A DNA stretch of 64,000 bases from Pedobacter hiemivivus (GTDB lineage: Bacteria > Bacteroidota > Bacteroidia > Sphingobacteriales > Sphingobacteriaceae): the NCBI RefSeq assembly GCF_004331685.1, contig NZ_SJSM01000007.1, positions 124,001-188,000 on the forward strand, read 5' to 3'. Positions 1 to 9,783 of the stretch are shown here, piece after piece. Under the pieces are notes generated by a model. That model made no database searches, was not told the DNA's origin, and worked only from the letters and a program-made list of their open reading frames with translations. Numbering within the stretch: the stretch's first letter is position 1; each line of letters begins with the position of its first letter. A program made the position numbers and the translations under genes.

Positions 1-2
1 AT

Positions 3-2684
3 CTGTTTGGGAACAGTGCTAAACGGATATTTGTAATTGAGTTTGGTACTGACAATAAAATAAAAGCCTATAACGGTTCCGCCGCAGTTAATATTGGGGT
101 ATGGACCAGCAAAGACTGGGTTAGGATCAGCGTTAAAGTTGATTTAGCTACAGAAAAATATAAGGTGGCCATCAACGGGGTGCTTGTTGATGCTGAATTT
201 AACATCAGGGAAAGTTATACGCCTACCGCCAGCGGCGCGCGTGTTGCAAGTGTTAAGCAATTTCACTCATTGCGCTTTAATCATACTTCGGATACTCAGG
301 TTGCCAGCTCTGAATTTTTTATAGATCAAATGTACATTGGGACAAATCCAATACATGACGTCTCCTTTGGCGCCTCTGCCACTTCAAGAACCATTACGCT
401 TAGTCAGCCCGATTATGGAACGATCACATTAAATCCTGCAGCTGCATCCTATGAGCTTGGTCAGCAGGTTACAGCAACGCTTACGCTGCCACAAGGATAT
501 AAGAATAGTGGTTGGACAGGGGATCTTAGCGGTACAGAACTTGTGAAAAGTTTTGCAGTAACCGGAAATATGACCATTGGTGCAATTACTGGGGTTGATC
601 TCGGGAATCCACCACCACAATATGTGATCAGTATAAATCAACCTGTAAATGGGCAAATCACCTTGTCGCCTGTAGCAACGGACAACAAGTATTATAAAGA
701 GACAAAGCTAACCGCTACCATCGTTTATGATGCCTGTTCTCAGTTCAACGGATGGACAGGTGGACTTACAGGAAATGAATTATCGAAATCAATCACAGTG
801 AGCGGAAACTTAACGATTGGCGCTAATATCAGCGAAATTACGACCCCCGCAATTAAAAGACTTGTAACCACTGTTGCCGAATTTAAAACTGCTTTGAGTG
901 CTATGAATCCGGGGGATGTCATTGAAGTGGAAGATGGGAGTTACAACCTTAGTGCTTTAACGATAACACGTTCTGGTTGTCCGGCTAAACCTATCATGAT
1001 TATAGCAAAAAATCCGGGTAAGGCTATTTTTAATGGCAATACGGCATTAACTCTTGAGAGTTTAAAGTATGTGACCATTAAAGGCTTTTCTTTTCAAAGT
1101 GCTTCAATAGGTACAGGGATTAAAATACAGAACTGCAGTAGGGTACGGATCACCGGAAATACTTTTGAAATTAAAGAAACCAGCTCATGTAACTGGATCT
1201 ATATAGGTGATACTTTTGCCAGTCCGCTGCCGTTGCGCTCTGGTCACAATCTGATTGATCATAACAGCTTTGATGGTAAAACGCAATCCGGTAAGTATAT
1301 CGTGCTGGATGGAAATTATAATCAACAGTCACAGCATGATACCATTAGTTATAATGTGTTTAAAAATAATGGCCCAAGGGCTGCCAATGAGAAAGAAAGC
1401 ATTAGAGTGGGCGTAAGCCCATTGTCTAAAAGCAGTGGATTTACAGTGATAGAATACAATCTTTTTCAGGATTGTGATGGAGATCCTGAAATCGTATCGA
1501 TAAAATCATGCGATAATACGGTAAGGTTCAATACTTTTCAGCGCTGCCTTGGGACGCTATGTCTGCGCCAGGGGACTGGTACTATTGCCGAAGGAAATTA
1601 TTTCTTTGGTGAGGGTAAGACTGCAGTGTATACCGATCCTGAATCTGGGGCCAGCAATACCATTGGCTGTGGTGGGGTTAGGGCTTATGGGAAAGGCCAT
1701 AAAATTCTTAATAACTATTTTCAGGGACTTACGGGCTCAAAGTGGGATGCAGCAATTACCTTAACGAATGGGGATGTGACAAATAGTTCCAGTAGTCTTT
1801 CAGATCATTACTTGCCAGAGGATATTACTGTAGCCTTTAACACATTTGTTAACAATAAATCGAATATTGAGATTGGGTTTGATAACAATGGTAAGTATCC
1901 TAAATATCCGATAAACTGCTCCATTTCAAATAACATTGTTGTCGATAATACAGCTCCTATTGTAAAATCATTTAGTACCGCTGCGCTTGCAGGGCTAAGT
2001 TTTACCAACAATATTATGTATCCAACAGGTTTGTCCTCGATTGGAATCAGTGCTACCCCAGATCAGATCAGGAACATCGATCCTAAGTTGGTACAGCCCA
2101 AATGCAAAGACTTAAATGGGGCTTGCGCAGATCATTTGGCCTACAAGGTTTTAAGACTCGATCAGTGGAGTCCGGCTATAGACGCTGCAAAGGGAGATTT
2201 TAATGAGGTTTCCGTTGATTTTGAAAGACAACCGAGGACAGGGGCCAAAGATATTGGCGCAGATGAATACAAAGGCAATAGCCCGATTTTTATCAGTGCG
2301 CTCGAGCCGAAATTTGTAGGGCCTTCGGCTGTACCATTTGCATATGAAGTTGTATACGACGAAAAACCAAAACCTGAGGAGCCAAAGCCTGAGCAGCCTG
2401 TTGAAAAACTTTACCCTATGGACGCCGCAAATCTGCTCACTCCAGATGGAGATGGGGTAAACGACAGATGGATCATACAAAATATTAAAATGTATCCGAA
2501 TAATGAGGTCAGCGTATTTGATAAGGCCGGGAGATTGGTTTATGCTAAAAAGGGCTACGATAATGAATGGGATGGAATGTGGAATGGAAATCTCCTGAAT
2601 GAAGGCACCTACTATTATATGTTAAGTACAGGTACGTCGGAAACGAAGATTAAAGGCTTCATTACTATCATCAGAAATAAATAG
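3..2684 (+). CDS. Secreted PL6-type polysaccharide lyase with T9SS C-terminal domain (5' partial)
   Basis: The frame is open from the window edge, so the gene starts upstream; the GTG at 165 is internal. Of 893 visible residues, about 1-110 look like the end of a LamG/concanavalin-like domain, 129-197 and 204-276 are two InlB-type bacterial repeats (GWTG in each), about 282-754 form a right-handed beta-helix of the PL6 (chondroitinase B/alginate lyase) type, and about 809-892 are a gliding-motility-associated (CHU_C-like) C-terminal domain. Within the helix, Lys at 1503-1505 and Arg at 1566-1568 are 21 residues apart, the same spacing as catalytic Lys250 and Arg271 of chondroitinase B, so the lyase is probably active. 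The C-terminal domain predicts type IX secretion. Substrate (uronate-containing glycosaminoglycan or alginate) cannot be decided. A PorP/SprF gene follows 23 bp downstream. Confidence 0.85.
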   Translation: MFGNSAKRIFVIEFGTDNKIKAYNGSAAVNIGVWTSKDWVRISVKVDLATEKYKVAINGVLVDAEFNIRESYTPTASGARVASVKQFHSLRFNHTSDTQVASSEFFIDQMYIGTNPIHDVSFGASATSRTITLSQPDYGTITLNPAAASYELGQQVTATLTLPQGYKNSGWTGDLSGTELVKSFAVTGNMTIGAITGVDLGNPPPQYVISINQPVNGQITLSPVATDNKYYKETKLTATIVYDACSQFNGWTGGLTGNELSKSITVSGNLTIGANISEITTPAIKRLVTTVAEFKTALSAMNPGDVIEVEDGSYNLSALTITRSGCPAKPIMIIAKNPGKAIFNGNTALTLESLKYVTIKGFSFQSASIGTGIKIQNCSRVRITGNTFEIKETSSCNWIYIGDTFASPLPLRSGHNLIDHNSFDGKTQSGKYIVLDGNYNQQSQHDTISYNVFKNNGPRAANEKESIRVGVSPLSKSSGFTVIEYNLFQDCDGDPEIVSIKSCDNTVRFNTFQRCLGTLCLRQGTGTIAEGNYFFGEGKTAVYTDPESGASNTIGCGGVRAYGKGHKILNNYFQGLTGSKWDAAITLTNGDVTNSSSSLSDHYLPEDITVAFNTFVNNKSNIEIGFDNNGKYPKYPINCSISNNIVVDNTAPIVKSFSTAALAGLSFTNNIMYPTGLSSIGISATPDQIRNIDPKLVQPKCKDLNGACADHLAYKVLRLDQWSPAIDAAKGDFNEVSVDFERQPRTGAKDIGADEYKGNSPIFISALEPKFVGPSAVPFAYEVVYDEKPKPEEPKPEQPVEKLYPMDAANLLTPDGDGVNDRWIIQNIKMYPNNEVSVFDKAGRLVYAKKGYDNEWDGMWNGNLLNEGTYYYMLSTGTSETKIKGFITIIRNK

Positions 2685-2707
2685 ATTTTAAATTCAAGCG
2701 AATTAAT

Positions 2708-3580
2708 ATGAAAAAAAAGAGCTCATTCATCGTTCTGTTCTCATTTGTATTTATGCTTCATGCAAATGCTCAACTCAAGCCGCTGGCTGCAACTTTTTAT
2801 CAGAATCAGTATTTAATTAATCCCGCTATGGCTGGCTTAGAAGGAGGGCTAGCTCTTGATTTAAGTTATCGTAAACAACTCAATTCTGTACCCGGTGCGT
2901 TGACAGAGCAGGCTTTAACCGGGACATATGGATTTGACAAAGCAGCGATTGGGCTTAATGTATATAATGAAAAGGCTGGCCTGTTAAGACGGACAAGGGT
3001 CTTGGGGAGTTACGCCTATCACTTAAAGCTGAATGAGAAAGATAAGTTGCATTTCGGACTTTCTGTTGGGGTATTGAACGAAAAAGCTGATGAGAGTTTA
3101 ATAAAAGGTGATGCTACTGATGTAAATCTAGGTCGTTTTAATGAGCGTGGTGCTGTTGTGGATGGCGATTTTGGTGCCGCTTATACCGGTCATGGCATAA
3201 CTGCTCAGGGAGCAATTCTTAACCTTAATAACTTTATGAATAAGGATAAAGGGAATCAGGTCAATTACGCTACTTTTTTTACAGCCCTCAGTTATAAGTT
3301 CAATATGGGTAAAGAATATGGGGATATTGGTCTGGAGCCTAAGGTTGGTTATCGTGGAATTAAAGAAGCCGATGGTGTTGTGGATGCGGGGATGAATGTC
3401 ACTTTTGCTCAGGATAGGTTTAATGTCTTTGGCCTGTACCACAGTTCTGAAAATGCCACATTCGGTTTCGGGATAAAATATAAGACCTTAAGTCTATCTG
3501 GTATCTACTCTTCTGTGCCTAATGCTTTTAGCGGGTATACGAATGGTGATTTTGAATTGGGGCTTGGCATAAGGTTGTAG
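2708..3580 (+). CDS. PorP/SprF family type IX secretion-linked outer membrane protein
   Basis: This 290-residue protein has a signal peptide (about residues 1-21, ending ANA-Q) and the family opening Q-x2-x3-YQNQYLINPAMAG, followed by alternating beta-strand segments and a C-terminal strand ending in GLGIRL. PorP/SprF proteins are outer-membrane barrels that partner with substrates carrying CHU_C-type C-terminal domains in the type IX secretion and gliding system. It lies 23 bp behind the PL6 lyase gene, which has such a domain, so it is probably the dedicated outer-membrane anchor or adaptor for that enzyme. The start is the only ATG in front of the signal peptide. Confidence 0.88.
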   Translation: MKKKSSFIVLFSFVFMLHANAQLKPLAATFYQNQYLINPAMAGLEGGLALDLSYRKQLNSVPGALTEQALTGTYGFDKAAIGLNVYNEKAGLLRRTRVLGSYAYHLKLNEKDKLHFGLSVGVLNEKADESLIKGDATDVNLGRFNERGAVVDGDFGAAYTGHGITAQGAILNLNNFMNKDKGNQVNYATFFTALSYKFNMGKEYGDIGLEPKVGYRGIKEADGVVDAGMNVTFAQDRFNVFGLYHSSENATFGFGIKYKTLSLSGIYSSVPNAFSGYTNGDFELGLGIRL

Positions 3581-3622
3581 CTTTAAAGCAATCACAAATC
3601 TTACATTTCTCTGTTTATACTA

Positions 3623-3655
3623 TTTTGTATAAACAAGCAAAAGGGGGTATCTTTG
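3623..3655 (+). promoter_or_regulatory. Promoter of the suf operon
   Basis: A -33 element TTTTG (3623-3627) and a -7 element TATCTTTG (3648-3655) are separated by 20 nt, matching the Bacteroidota primary-sigma consensus TTTG-N19..21-TAnnTTTG. The box ends 34 nt before the sufB ATG. No palindrome for an Rrf2 regulator was obvious around it. Confidence 0.75.
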
Positions 3656-3689
3656 GGGTATAGTCTAACGTTTCAAAAAATATTTGAAT

Positions 3690-5135
3690 ATGAAAGAGAA
3701 CCAAGATCCCCTGGAGCAAGCCGTATCAAATGATTATAAATACGGATTTGTAACAGACATAGATACCGACACGATTGCCAAAGGCCTTAATGAGGATGTC
3801 ATCCGGCTAATTTCCCATAAAAAGAATGAACCGGAATGGATGCTCGAGTGGCGACTAAAAGCCTATGCCTATTGGCTGACAATGGTAGAGCCTGAATGGG
3901 CAAATATTAAATATCCAACTATTGATTATCAGGATATCATTTATTACGCAGCTCCAAAGCCGAAAAAGCAATTAAACAGTTTGGATGAAGTAGATCCAGA
4001 GTTGTTGAGCACTTTTGAAAAGCTGGGTATTTCTTTAAGCGAGCAAAAGCGTTTAAGTGGTGTTGCTGTAGATGTGGTGATGGATAGTGTTTCTATCGCT
4101 ACTTCTTTTAAGGAGCAACTGGCGGAGATAGGTGTTATCTTTTGTTCTATTAGCGAGGCGATACAGTTGCATCCGGAATTGGTGAAAAAGCACCTGGGTT
4201 CGATCGTACCTATGACTGATAATTATTTTGCAGCTTTAAACTCAGCAGTATTCACCGATGGGTCTTTTTGCTATATTCCTAAGGGGGTACGCTGTCCAAT
4301 GGAACTATCCACCTACTTCCGTATCAATACAGAAAATGCAGGTCAGTTTGAGCGTACGCTAATCGTAGCCGAAGATGAAAGCTATGTGAGTTACCTTGAA
4401 GGCTGTACTGCGCCAATGCGCGATGAAAATCAGTTGCACGCAGCGGTGGTGGAATTGATTGCTATGGAGAAGGCTGAAATTAAATACTCAACGGTTCAGA
4501 ACTGGTACCCGGGCGACAAAGAGGGGAAAGGTGGTATTTACAATTTCGTTACTAAAAGGGGGATATGTAAGGGCGACCATTCAAAAATCTCCTGGACCCA
4601 GGTCGAAACTGGATCGGCTATCACCTGGAAATACCCTAGCGTAATTTTAAAAGGCGATTATTCTATTGGGGAGTTTTATTCTGTAGCTTTTACTAACAAC
4701 CACCAACAGGCTGATACGGGTACTAAAATGACGCATCTTGGAAAAAATACCAGGAGTAGGATTGTAGCTAAAGGTATTTCTGCAGGTCATAGTCAGAATA
4801 GTTATCGTGGCTTGGTAAGGGCTAGTAAGCAGGCAATCAATGCGCGTAATTATTCGCAATGTGACTCTTTACTGTTGGGCGATAAATGTGGTGCGCATAC
4901 TTTCCCTTATATAGAAGTAAAAAACAAAACTGCAATTGTAGAGCATGAGGCTACAACCTCAAAAATTGGTGAAGACCAACTTTTTTATTGCAGACAAAGA
5001 GGTATTGATCCAGAAGCCGCAGTTGCACTGATTGTAAATGGATTTGCTAAAGAAGTAATGAACCAGCTACCTATGGAGTTTGCCATAGAAGCACAAAAAC
5101 TGCTGACCATTAGTATGGAAGGTAGTGTAGGGTAA
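3690..5135 (+). CDS. sufB: Fe-S cluster assembly scaffold SufB
   Basis: SufB is the core of the SufBC2D scaffold on which cytoplasmic iron-sulfur clusters are built from SufS/SufE sulfur. The 481-residue length is normal for the family. The C-terminal beta-helix carries the conserved segments [20 protein letters not shown] and [20 protein letters not shown], including the conserved cysteine and glutamate used in sulfur transfer and cluster building. The open frame extends to a TTG at 3684, but ATG 3690 is the natural start ([10 protein letters not shown]). It is the first gene of sufB-C-D-S-E-PaaD-rrf2 and follows the promoter at 3623-3655; sufC starts 18 bp downstream. Confidence 0.97.
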   Translation: MKENQDPLEQAVSNDYKYGFVTDIDTDTIAKGLNEDVIRLISHKKNEPEWMLEWRLKAYAYWLTMVEPEWANIKYPTIDYQDIIYYAAPKPKKQLNSLDEVDPELLSTFEKLGISLSEQKRLSGVAVDVVMDSVSIATSFKEQLAEIGVIFCSISEAIQLHPELVKKHLGSIVPMTDNYFAALNSAVFTDGSFCYIPKGVRCPMELSTYFRINTENAGQFERTLIVAEDESYVSYLEGCTAPMRDENQLHAAVVELIAMEKAEIKYSTVQNWYPGDKEGKGGIYNFVTKRGICKGDHSKISWTQVETGSAITWKYPSVILKGDYSIGEFYSVAFTNNHQQADTGTKMTHLGKNTRSRIVAKGISAGHSQNSYRGLVRASKQAINARNYSQCDSLLLGDKCGAHTFPYIEVKNKTAIVEHEATTSKIGEDQLFYCRQRGIDPEAAVALIVNGFAKEVMNQLPMEFAIEAQKLLTISMEGSVG

Positions 5136-5153
5136 ACCGAAAAATATAAGCAT

Positions 5154-5912
5154 ATGTTGTCAATTAAAAATATACACGCAAACGTAGAAGGTAAAGAGAT
5201 ATTAAAAGGGATCAACCTGGAAATAAAAGCCGGAGAAGTACATGCCATTATGGGGCCAAATGGTTCTGGTAAAAGTACACTGGCTTCGGTTTTAGCAGGT
5301 AGAGAACAATATGAAGTGACGGCAGGTGAAGTAAGCTTTCTAGATAAAAATCTATTGGAACTTTCACCTGAAGATAGAGCTCGTGAAGGGCTATTTCTAG
5401 CTTTTCAATACCCTGTTGAAATACCGGGAGTAAGCACCACTAATTTTATTAAAGCTGCCGTAAATGAGAAAAGGAAGTATCATGGATTGGAGCCTCTTGA
5501 TTCAGTTTCTTTTTTAAAGATCATGAAAGAGAAAATGAAGTTGGTAGAAATTGATCAGTCGTTACTGAGTCGTTCTATCAATGAAGGTTTTTCGGGTGGT
5601 GAAAAGAAACGCAACGAGATTTTTCAGATGGCCATGCTGGAGCCCAAACTGGCCATACTTGATGAAACGGATTCTGGTTTGGATATCGATGCTCTACGTA
5701 TTGTAGCCAATGGTATCAATAAACTGCATAGTCCAGAAAGGGCGGTGTTGGTGATCACCCACTATCAGCGTTTATTGGATTATATCCAGCCTGATTATGT
5801 TCATGTGTTGTACAATGGACGAATTGTGAAATCGGGAACTAAAGAACTAGCGCTGGAATTAGAAGAAAAGGGCTACGATTTTATTACTGAAGGAGTTGAT
5901 TTAAATGCTTAA
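5154..5912 (+). CDS. sufC: Fe-S cluster assembly ATPase SufC
   Basis: This is a 252-residue ABC-type ATPase of the SUF scaffold complex. Walker A is GPNGSGKST near residue 37, the signature is FSGGEKKRNE (the SufC variant of LSGGQ), and Walker B is LAILDETDSG. SufC energises conformational changes of SufB-SufD and is soluble rather than a transporter subunit. It lies between sufB and sufD with short gaps (18 and 24 bp) in the same operon. The length is typical and nothing looks damaged. Confidence 0.97.
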   Translation: MLSIKNIHANVEGKEILKGINLEIKAGEVHAIMGPNGSGKSTLASVLAGREQYEVTAGEVSFLDKNLLELSPEDRAREGLFLAFQYPVEIPGVSTTNFIKAAVNEKRKYHGLEPLDSVSFLKIMKEKMKLVEIDQSLLSRSINEGFSGGEKKRNEIFQMAMLEPKLAILDETDSGLDIDALRIVANGINKLHSPERAVLVITHYQRLLDYIQPDYVHVLYNGRIVKSGTKELALELEEKGYDFITEGVDLNA

Positions 5913-5936
5913 CGGCAGGTTTTAAAGCAATAGACA

Positions 5937-7235
5937 ATGATTGATTTAACTTATTTAAACGACCGGTTCGAACACTTACAGCAAGTAAGTGCTGATGATG
6001 GTATTGCTGGAGTTCGAAAAAATAGCTTTGATAGCTTTAGTAAGACCGGTCTGCCTACCTATCGTACGGAGGATTGGAAATACACCAGTATCGGCAACCT
6101 GTTTGATCAAAGCTTTGAGCAGGCTGGGCATACCGTTTCGCTTGCCGATTTGGAAGCTTTGCGTATGCCGGGACATCATAAAGCCAACGAGTTGGTATTT
6201 GTGAATGGTCGCTTTGATGCTGCCCTTTCTAATTTTCTTTCTACTGATGACGAGTTGATTGTTTTATCATTAAAGGATGCAGCAAAAGGTGAATACAAGG
6301 ATTTAGTGGCTCGCTATTTAAATAAAAGTAGTGAATACATGAAGGATGGGGTTCATGCATTGAATGGCGCTTTTATTGAGGAAGGTGTCTTTGTGCATAT
6401 CCATAAAGGGAAAACACCTCAGCATCCGTTATATATATATCATATTTTGGATGGCAGAGCTCATCCTGTGATGGCACAGCCCCGTGGGTTAATCTATATT
6501 GATAAAAACAGCAGATTGCAATTAACCGAGACTTATGTAACCTTAGGGGTGTCTGATAGTTTTTGCAATGGGGTTTTAGAGGTGGTAGTTGACCAAAATG
6601 CTTATGTAGAGTATTATAAAATACAAAATGATGCAAGCAATGCCAGTCAGGTAAGCACCACCCACATTACGCAGATTGGACGTAGTTACGTTCATACGGT
6701 AACTGTAACCTTAAATGGAGGGGTGGTACGGAATAACATGAACCTGGTACTTGATGCGGATGGTAATGAAACTCATTTATATGGTCTTTACCTGTTAAAA
6801 GGTAAAACACACGCAGATAACCATACCATGATTGACAATAGACAACCAAATTGTTTTAGTAATCAATTGTATAAAGGCATTGCCGATGATTTCTCGACTG
6901 CTGTATTTAATGGTAAGATTATGGTGCAGCCTGATGCGCAGAAAACCAATTCTTTTCAATCCAATAAAAACATTCTGTTATCAGATAATGCAACGATAAA
7001 TACCAAACCACAGCTTGAAATTTTTGCTGATGACGTGAAATGTTCACACGGTTGTACCGTAGGGCAGCTTGATGAAGAAGCATTGTTTTATTTAAGAGCA
7101 AGAGGAATCCCTAAAGAGAAAGCCGAAGTATTGCTTTTACAGGCTTATGCAGCAGATGTTTTGACTCATATTAAACCGATGGCTATTCGTGCTTATGTCG
7201 AAAAACTGATTTACGAACACTTATCTATTGTGTAA
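5937..7235 (+). CDS. sufD: Fe-S cluster assembly scaffold SufD
   Basis: SufD (432 residues) is the SufB paralogue in the SufBC2D complex and is needed for iron acquisition. The C-terminal half has the family motif CSHGCTVGQLDEEALFYLRARG, which includes the conserved histidine placed opposite SufB. The N-terminal region is divergent, as usual for SufD. The start ATG follows sufC by 24 bp, and the stop codon (7233-7235) is 1 nt before the sufS ATG, so the two are probably translationally coupled. Confidence 0.96.
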   Translation: MIDLTYLNDRFEHLQQVSADDGIAGVRKNSFDSFSKTGLPTYRTEDWKYTSIGNLFDQSFEQAGHTVSLADLEALRMPGHHKANELVFVNGRFDAALSNFLSTDDELIVLSLKDAAKGEYKDLVARYLNKSSEYMKDGVHALNGAFIEEGVFVHIHKGKTPQHPLYIYHILDGRAHPVMAQPRGLIYIDKNSRLQLTETYVTLGVSDSFCNGVLEVVVDQNAYVEYYKIQNDASNASQVSTTHITQIGRSYVHTVTVTLNGGVVRNNMNLVLDADGNETHLYGLYLLKGKTHADNHTMIDNRQPNCFSNQLYKGIADDFSTAVFNGKIMVQPDAQKTNSFQSNKNILLSDNATINTKPQLEIFADDVKCSHGCTVGQLDEEALFYLRARGIPKEKAEVLLLQAYAADVLTHIKPMAIRAYVEKLIYEHLSIV

Positions 7236-7236
7236 C

Positions 7237-8451
7237 ATGAGGGTATCAGAAATAAGGGAGCAATTCCCAATTTTAAGTAGAACGGTAAAAGGTAAACCCC
7301 TGGTTTATTTTGATAATGCAGCGACTTCGCAAAAGCCACAAAGTGTGATCGATGCTTTGAGTCATTATTATTCGCACTATAATGCCAATATACATCGGGG
7401 TATACACACCTTGGCAGAAGAGGCTACGTTAGCTTATGAAGCTACACGTTTTGCTGTACAGGAGTTTATTGGGGCTGCTTTTGTAGAAGAGATTATTTTT
7501 ACCCGGGGGACTACCGAATCGATTAATCTGGTGGCTAATACCTGGGGTAGACAAAATATTGATGCTGGTGATGAGATTATTATTTCAGGGATGGAGCATC
7601 ATTCTAATATTGTGCCCTGGCAGATCCTCTGTGAAGAAAAGGGTGCTGTTTTAAAAGTAATTCCTGTAAAAGATAACGGCGAATTGGCCATGGGCGTTTA
7701 TCAGGAGTTACTGAGTAGCAAGACCAAACTGGTATCCATTGTGCAAGTATCTAACTCGTTAGGTACAGTAAATCCTGTTAAGGAAATGATCGCGGCAGCA
7801 CATAAAGTTGGTGCTAAAGTATTGGTTGATGGGGCACAGTCAGCCGTTCACCTTGATATTGATGTGCAGGATATGGATTGCGATTTCTTTGCCTTTTCGG
7901 GGCATAAAGTATATGGACCTACAGGTGTAGGTGCTTTATATGGTAAAAAGGAATTGCTGGAGAACATGCCTGTTTTTCAGGGAGGCGGAGAGATGATTAA
8001 AGAGGTGACCTTCGAAAGAACTACCTATAATGATTTGCCTTATAAATATGAAGCCGGTACACCAAATATTGCGGATACCATTGCTTTAAAAACAGCATTA
8101 GACTTTATTAAAAGTATAGGGAAAGATCAGATCAGAGCACACGAAGCCGAGTTACTTGCTTATGCGACAGCTCAATTGGAAGCGATTCCAGGCCTTAAAA
8201 TTATCGGCAATGCGCAGGATAAAGTTAGTCTGGTATCTTTTGTAATTGAGGGGGTACACCCACAGGATATCGGTGTATTGCTGGATAATATGGGGATTGC
8301 TGTTAGAACAGGTCACCATTGTACGCAGCCTTTAATGAAACGGTTTGGTATTCCAGGTACAGTAAGGGCCTCTTTTGCATTGTACAATCAGAAAGAGGAA
8401 ATAGATGTGCTGGTTGCTGGTTTACATAAGGCTTTAAAAATGTTATTGTAA
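7237..8451 (+). CDS. sufS: Cysteine desulfurase SufS
   Basis: This PLP enzyme (404 residues, class II desulfurase) takes sulfur from L-cysteine as an enzyme persulfide for SufE and SufB. Visible features are the PLP-lysine segment FSGHKVYGPTG, the active-site cysteine in RTGHHCTQPLM, and the N-terminal DNAATSQKP motif. An in-frame TTG at 7228 would overlap sufD; ATG 7237 (MRVSEIREQF) matches the family start. Its stop shares the base at 8451 with the start of sufE (TAATG), a sign of coupled translation. Confidence 0.96.
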   Translation: MRVSEIREQFPILSRTVKGKPLVYFDNAATSQKPQSVIDALSHYYSHYNANIHRGIHTLAEEATLAYEATRFAVQEFIGAAFVEEIIFTRGTTESINLVANTWGRQNIDAGDEIIISGMEHHSNIVPWQILCEEKGAVLKVIPVKDNGELAMGVYQELLSSKTKLVSIVQVSNSLGTVNPVKEMIAAAHKVGAKVLVDGAQSAVHLDIDVQDMDCDFFAFSGHKVYGPTGVGALYGKKELLENMPVFQGGGEMIKEVTFERTTYNDLPYKYEAGTPNIADTIALKTALDFIKSIGKDQIRAHEAELLAYATAQLEAIPGLKIIGNAQDKVSLVSFVIEGVHPQDIGVLLDNMGIAVRTGHHCTQPLMKRFGIPGTVRASFALYNQKEEIDVLVAGLHKALKMLL

Positions 8452-8897
8452 TGAATGTGAAGCGGATTGCTGAAATAGAAAAGGAAATTGTTGAAGATTT
8501 TGCCTTGTTTGACAGCTGGGAAGATAAGTATGAATACATTATCGACCTAGGTAAAAAACTGGATGTGTTGGAAGATCAGTATAAGATAGAAGAGAATAAG
8601 ATTAAAGGGTGTCAGTCTACCGTTTGGCTTACCGCCTCGTATGAAGATGGTGCGGTGGTTTTTAAGGCCGATAGTGATGCTGTTATCGTTAAAGGTTTAA
8701 TTAGTATGTTGATCAAAGTGTTATCGGGACATAGCCCGGAAGATATATTAACGGCCAAAATGGACTTCATAGCTGAAATTGGCATGATGACACATCTGGC
8801 TCAGACCCGTTCCAATGGTTTGCTGGCTATGATTAAACAGATGAAAAACTACGCACTTGCTTATAAAATGATGCAGGTGGACGAAAAAAATAAATAG
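8451..8897 (+). CDS. sufE: Sulfur acceptor protein SufE
   Basis: SufE (148 residues) accepts persulfide sulfur from SufS and passes it to SufBCD. The family motifs IIDLGKKL, IKGCQSTVWL (the sulfur-accepting cysteine) and the closing THLAQTRSNGLLAM are all present. The start codon overlaps the sufS stop by one base. The length is typical for stand-alone SufE and there is no SufU-like zinc motif, so SufE is the sulfur shuttle of this operon. Confidence 0.96.
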   Translation: MNVKRIAEIEKEIVEDFALFDSWEDKYEYIIDLGKKLDVLEDQYKIEENKIKGCQSTVWLTASYEDGAVVFKADSDAVIVKGLISMLIKVLSGHSPEDILTAKMDFIAEIGMMTHLAQTRSNGLLAMIKQMKNYALAYKMMQVDEKNK

Positions 8898-8900
8898 ATC

Positions 8901-9215
8901 ATGGATAAGGAAGAATTAAAACAGAAAGTTATTGATTGTTTGCAGACCATATATGATCCAGAAATACCGGTCAGCATATATGAGCTTGGGTTGATCTACG
9001 AAACGGAGATTTTTCCCCCGCTAAATAATGTGCAGATTGTGATGACACTTACTGCACCTGGTTGTCCTGCTGCACAGATCATCCCCCAAGAGGTAGAACA
9101 GAAGGTCAAAGAGATTGAAGGGGTTAATGAAGTCACGGTTATTGTAACCTGGGAGCCGCCATGGAATAGGGATATGATGTCTGAAACTGCCCGGTTTGAA
9201 TTGGGAATGATGTAA
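8901..9215 (+). CDS. SUF-associated DUF59/MIP18 family protein (PaaD-like)
   Basis: This is a small 104-residue DUF59 protein. It has the family signatures DPEIPVSIYELGLIY near the N-terminus and TAPGCPAA with the conserved cysteine in the middle, then a proline-rich WEPPWNRDMMS segment typical of the PaaD/SufT group. Such proteins help mature Fe-S proteins, and in Bacteroidota one usually sits inside the suf operon, as here (3 bp after sufE, 18 bp before the Rrf2 gene). The molecular role is less settled than for the other suf genes, so no symbol is given. Confidence 0.9.
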   Translation: MDKEELKQKVIDCLQTIYDPEIPVSIYELGLIYETEIFPPLNNVQIVMTLTAPGCPAAQIIPQEVEQKVKEIEGVNEVTVIVTWEPPWNRDMMSETARFELGMM

Positions 9216-9233
9216 TTAAAGATTTTAAAGAAA

Positions 9234-9695
9234 ATGAAAATTACTGCACAAGAGGAATATGGGCTAAGGATTTTACTTCGTATTGCAAGACATGATCAAA
9301 ATGAGGGGATTAGTATCCCAGCTATAAGTGAAAGCGAGGGGATTTCTACAGCTTATGTAGCCAAGCTTACACGTATTTTACGTATTGCTGGTTATATCAA
9401 TAGTACCCCAGGTTATAAGGGTGGTTATGTATTGGCGCGACCGGCTGTAGAGGTTAATATCAATCAGGTGATGAAAGTTCTGGGCGGGGCACTGTTTAGC
9501 AAGGAATTTTGTCAGGATTATCCTGGTGCTTTAAAGCTGTGCACTAATTCTGTTGATTGCTCCATACGCTCTTTATGGCAAATGATACAGCTTACGGTTG
9601 ATCAGTTGTTGGATCGGGTTACTTTACAGGATTTGATTAGCCCGGAGCAAGAATCAAGTGCTTTGCTGGAGTCTATTTTGCATCAACATGCTTAG
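9234..9695 (+). CDS. Rrf2 family regulator with three cysteines, probable Fe-S sensor of the suf operon
   Basis: This 153-residue protein has an Rrf2 winged helix (residues 1-80; ISTAYVAKLTRILRIAGY is the recognition region and TPGYKGGYVLARP the wing). Three cysteines follow at 93, 103 and 109 (spacing C-x9-C-x5-C), where IscR-type proteins carry cluster ligands. Rrf2 proteins with such cysteines sense cluster status and repress Fe-S assembly genes. It is the last gene of the suf operon, 18 bp after the DUF59 gene, so autoregulation of sufB-rrf2 is the simple inference. The cysteine spacing is wider than the C-x5-C-x5-C of E. coli IscR. Confidence 0.9.
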   Translation: MKITAQEEYGLRILLRIARHDQNEGISIPAISESEGISTAYVAKLTRILRIAGYINSTPGYKGGYVLARPAVEVNINQVMKVLGGALFSKEFCQDYPGALKLCTNSVDCSIRSLWQMIQLTVDQLLDRVTLQDLISPEQESSALLESILHQHA

Positions 9696-9783
9696 TAAAT
9701 TAAGCGTAGAATTTGAATAGTATATATTTTTAAAAATATAATTTAAAATAGTTCTGGTTTATAAAAAATAGGAAGCATAAGCT

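Noticed and set aside
165..170. GTG at 165 as the start of the PL6 lyase
   Set aside because: The same frame is open and LamG-like back to base 3, so the GTG is internal and the gene is truncated by the window edge.
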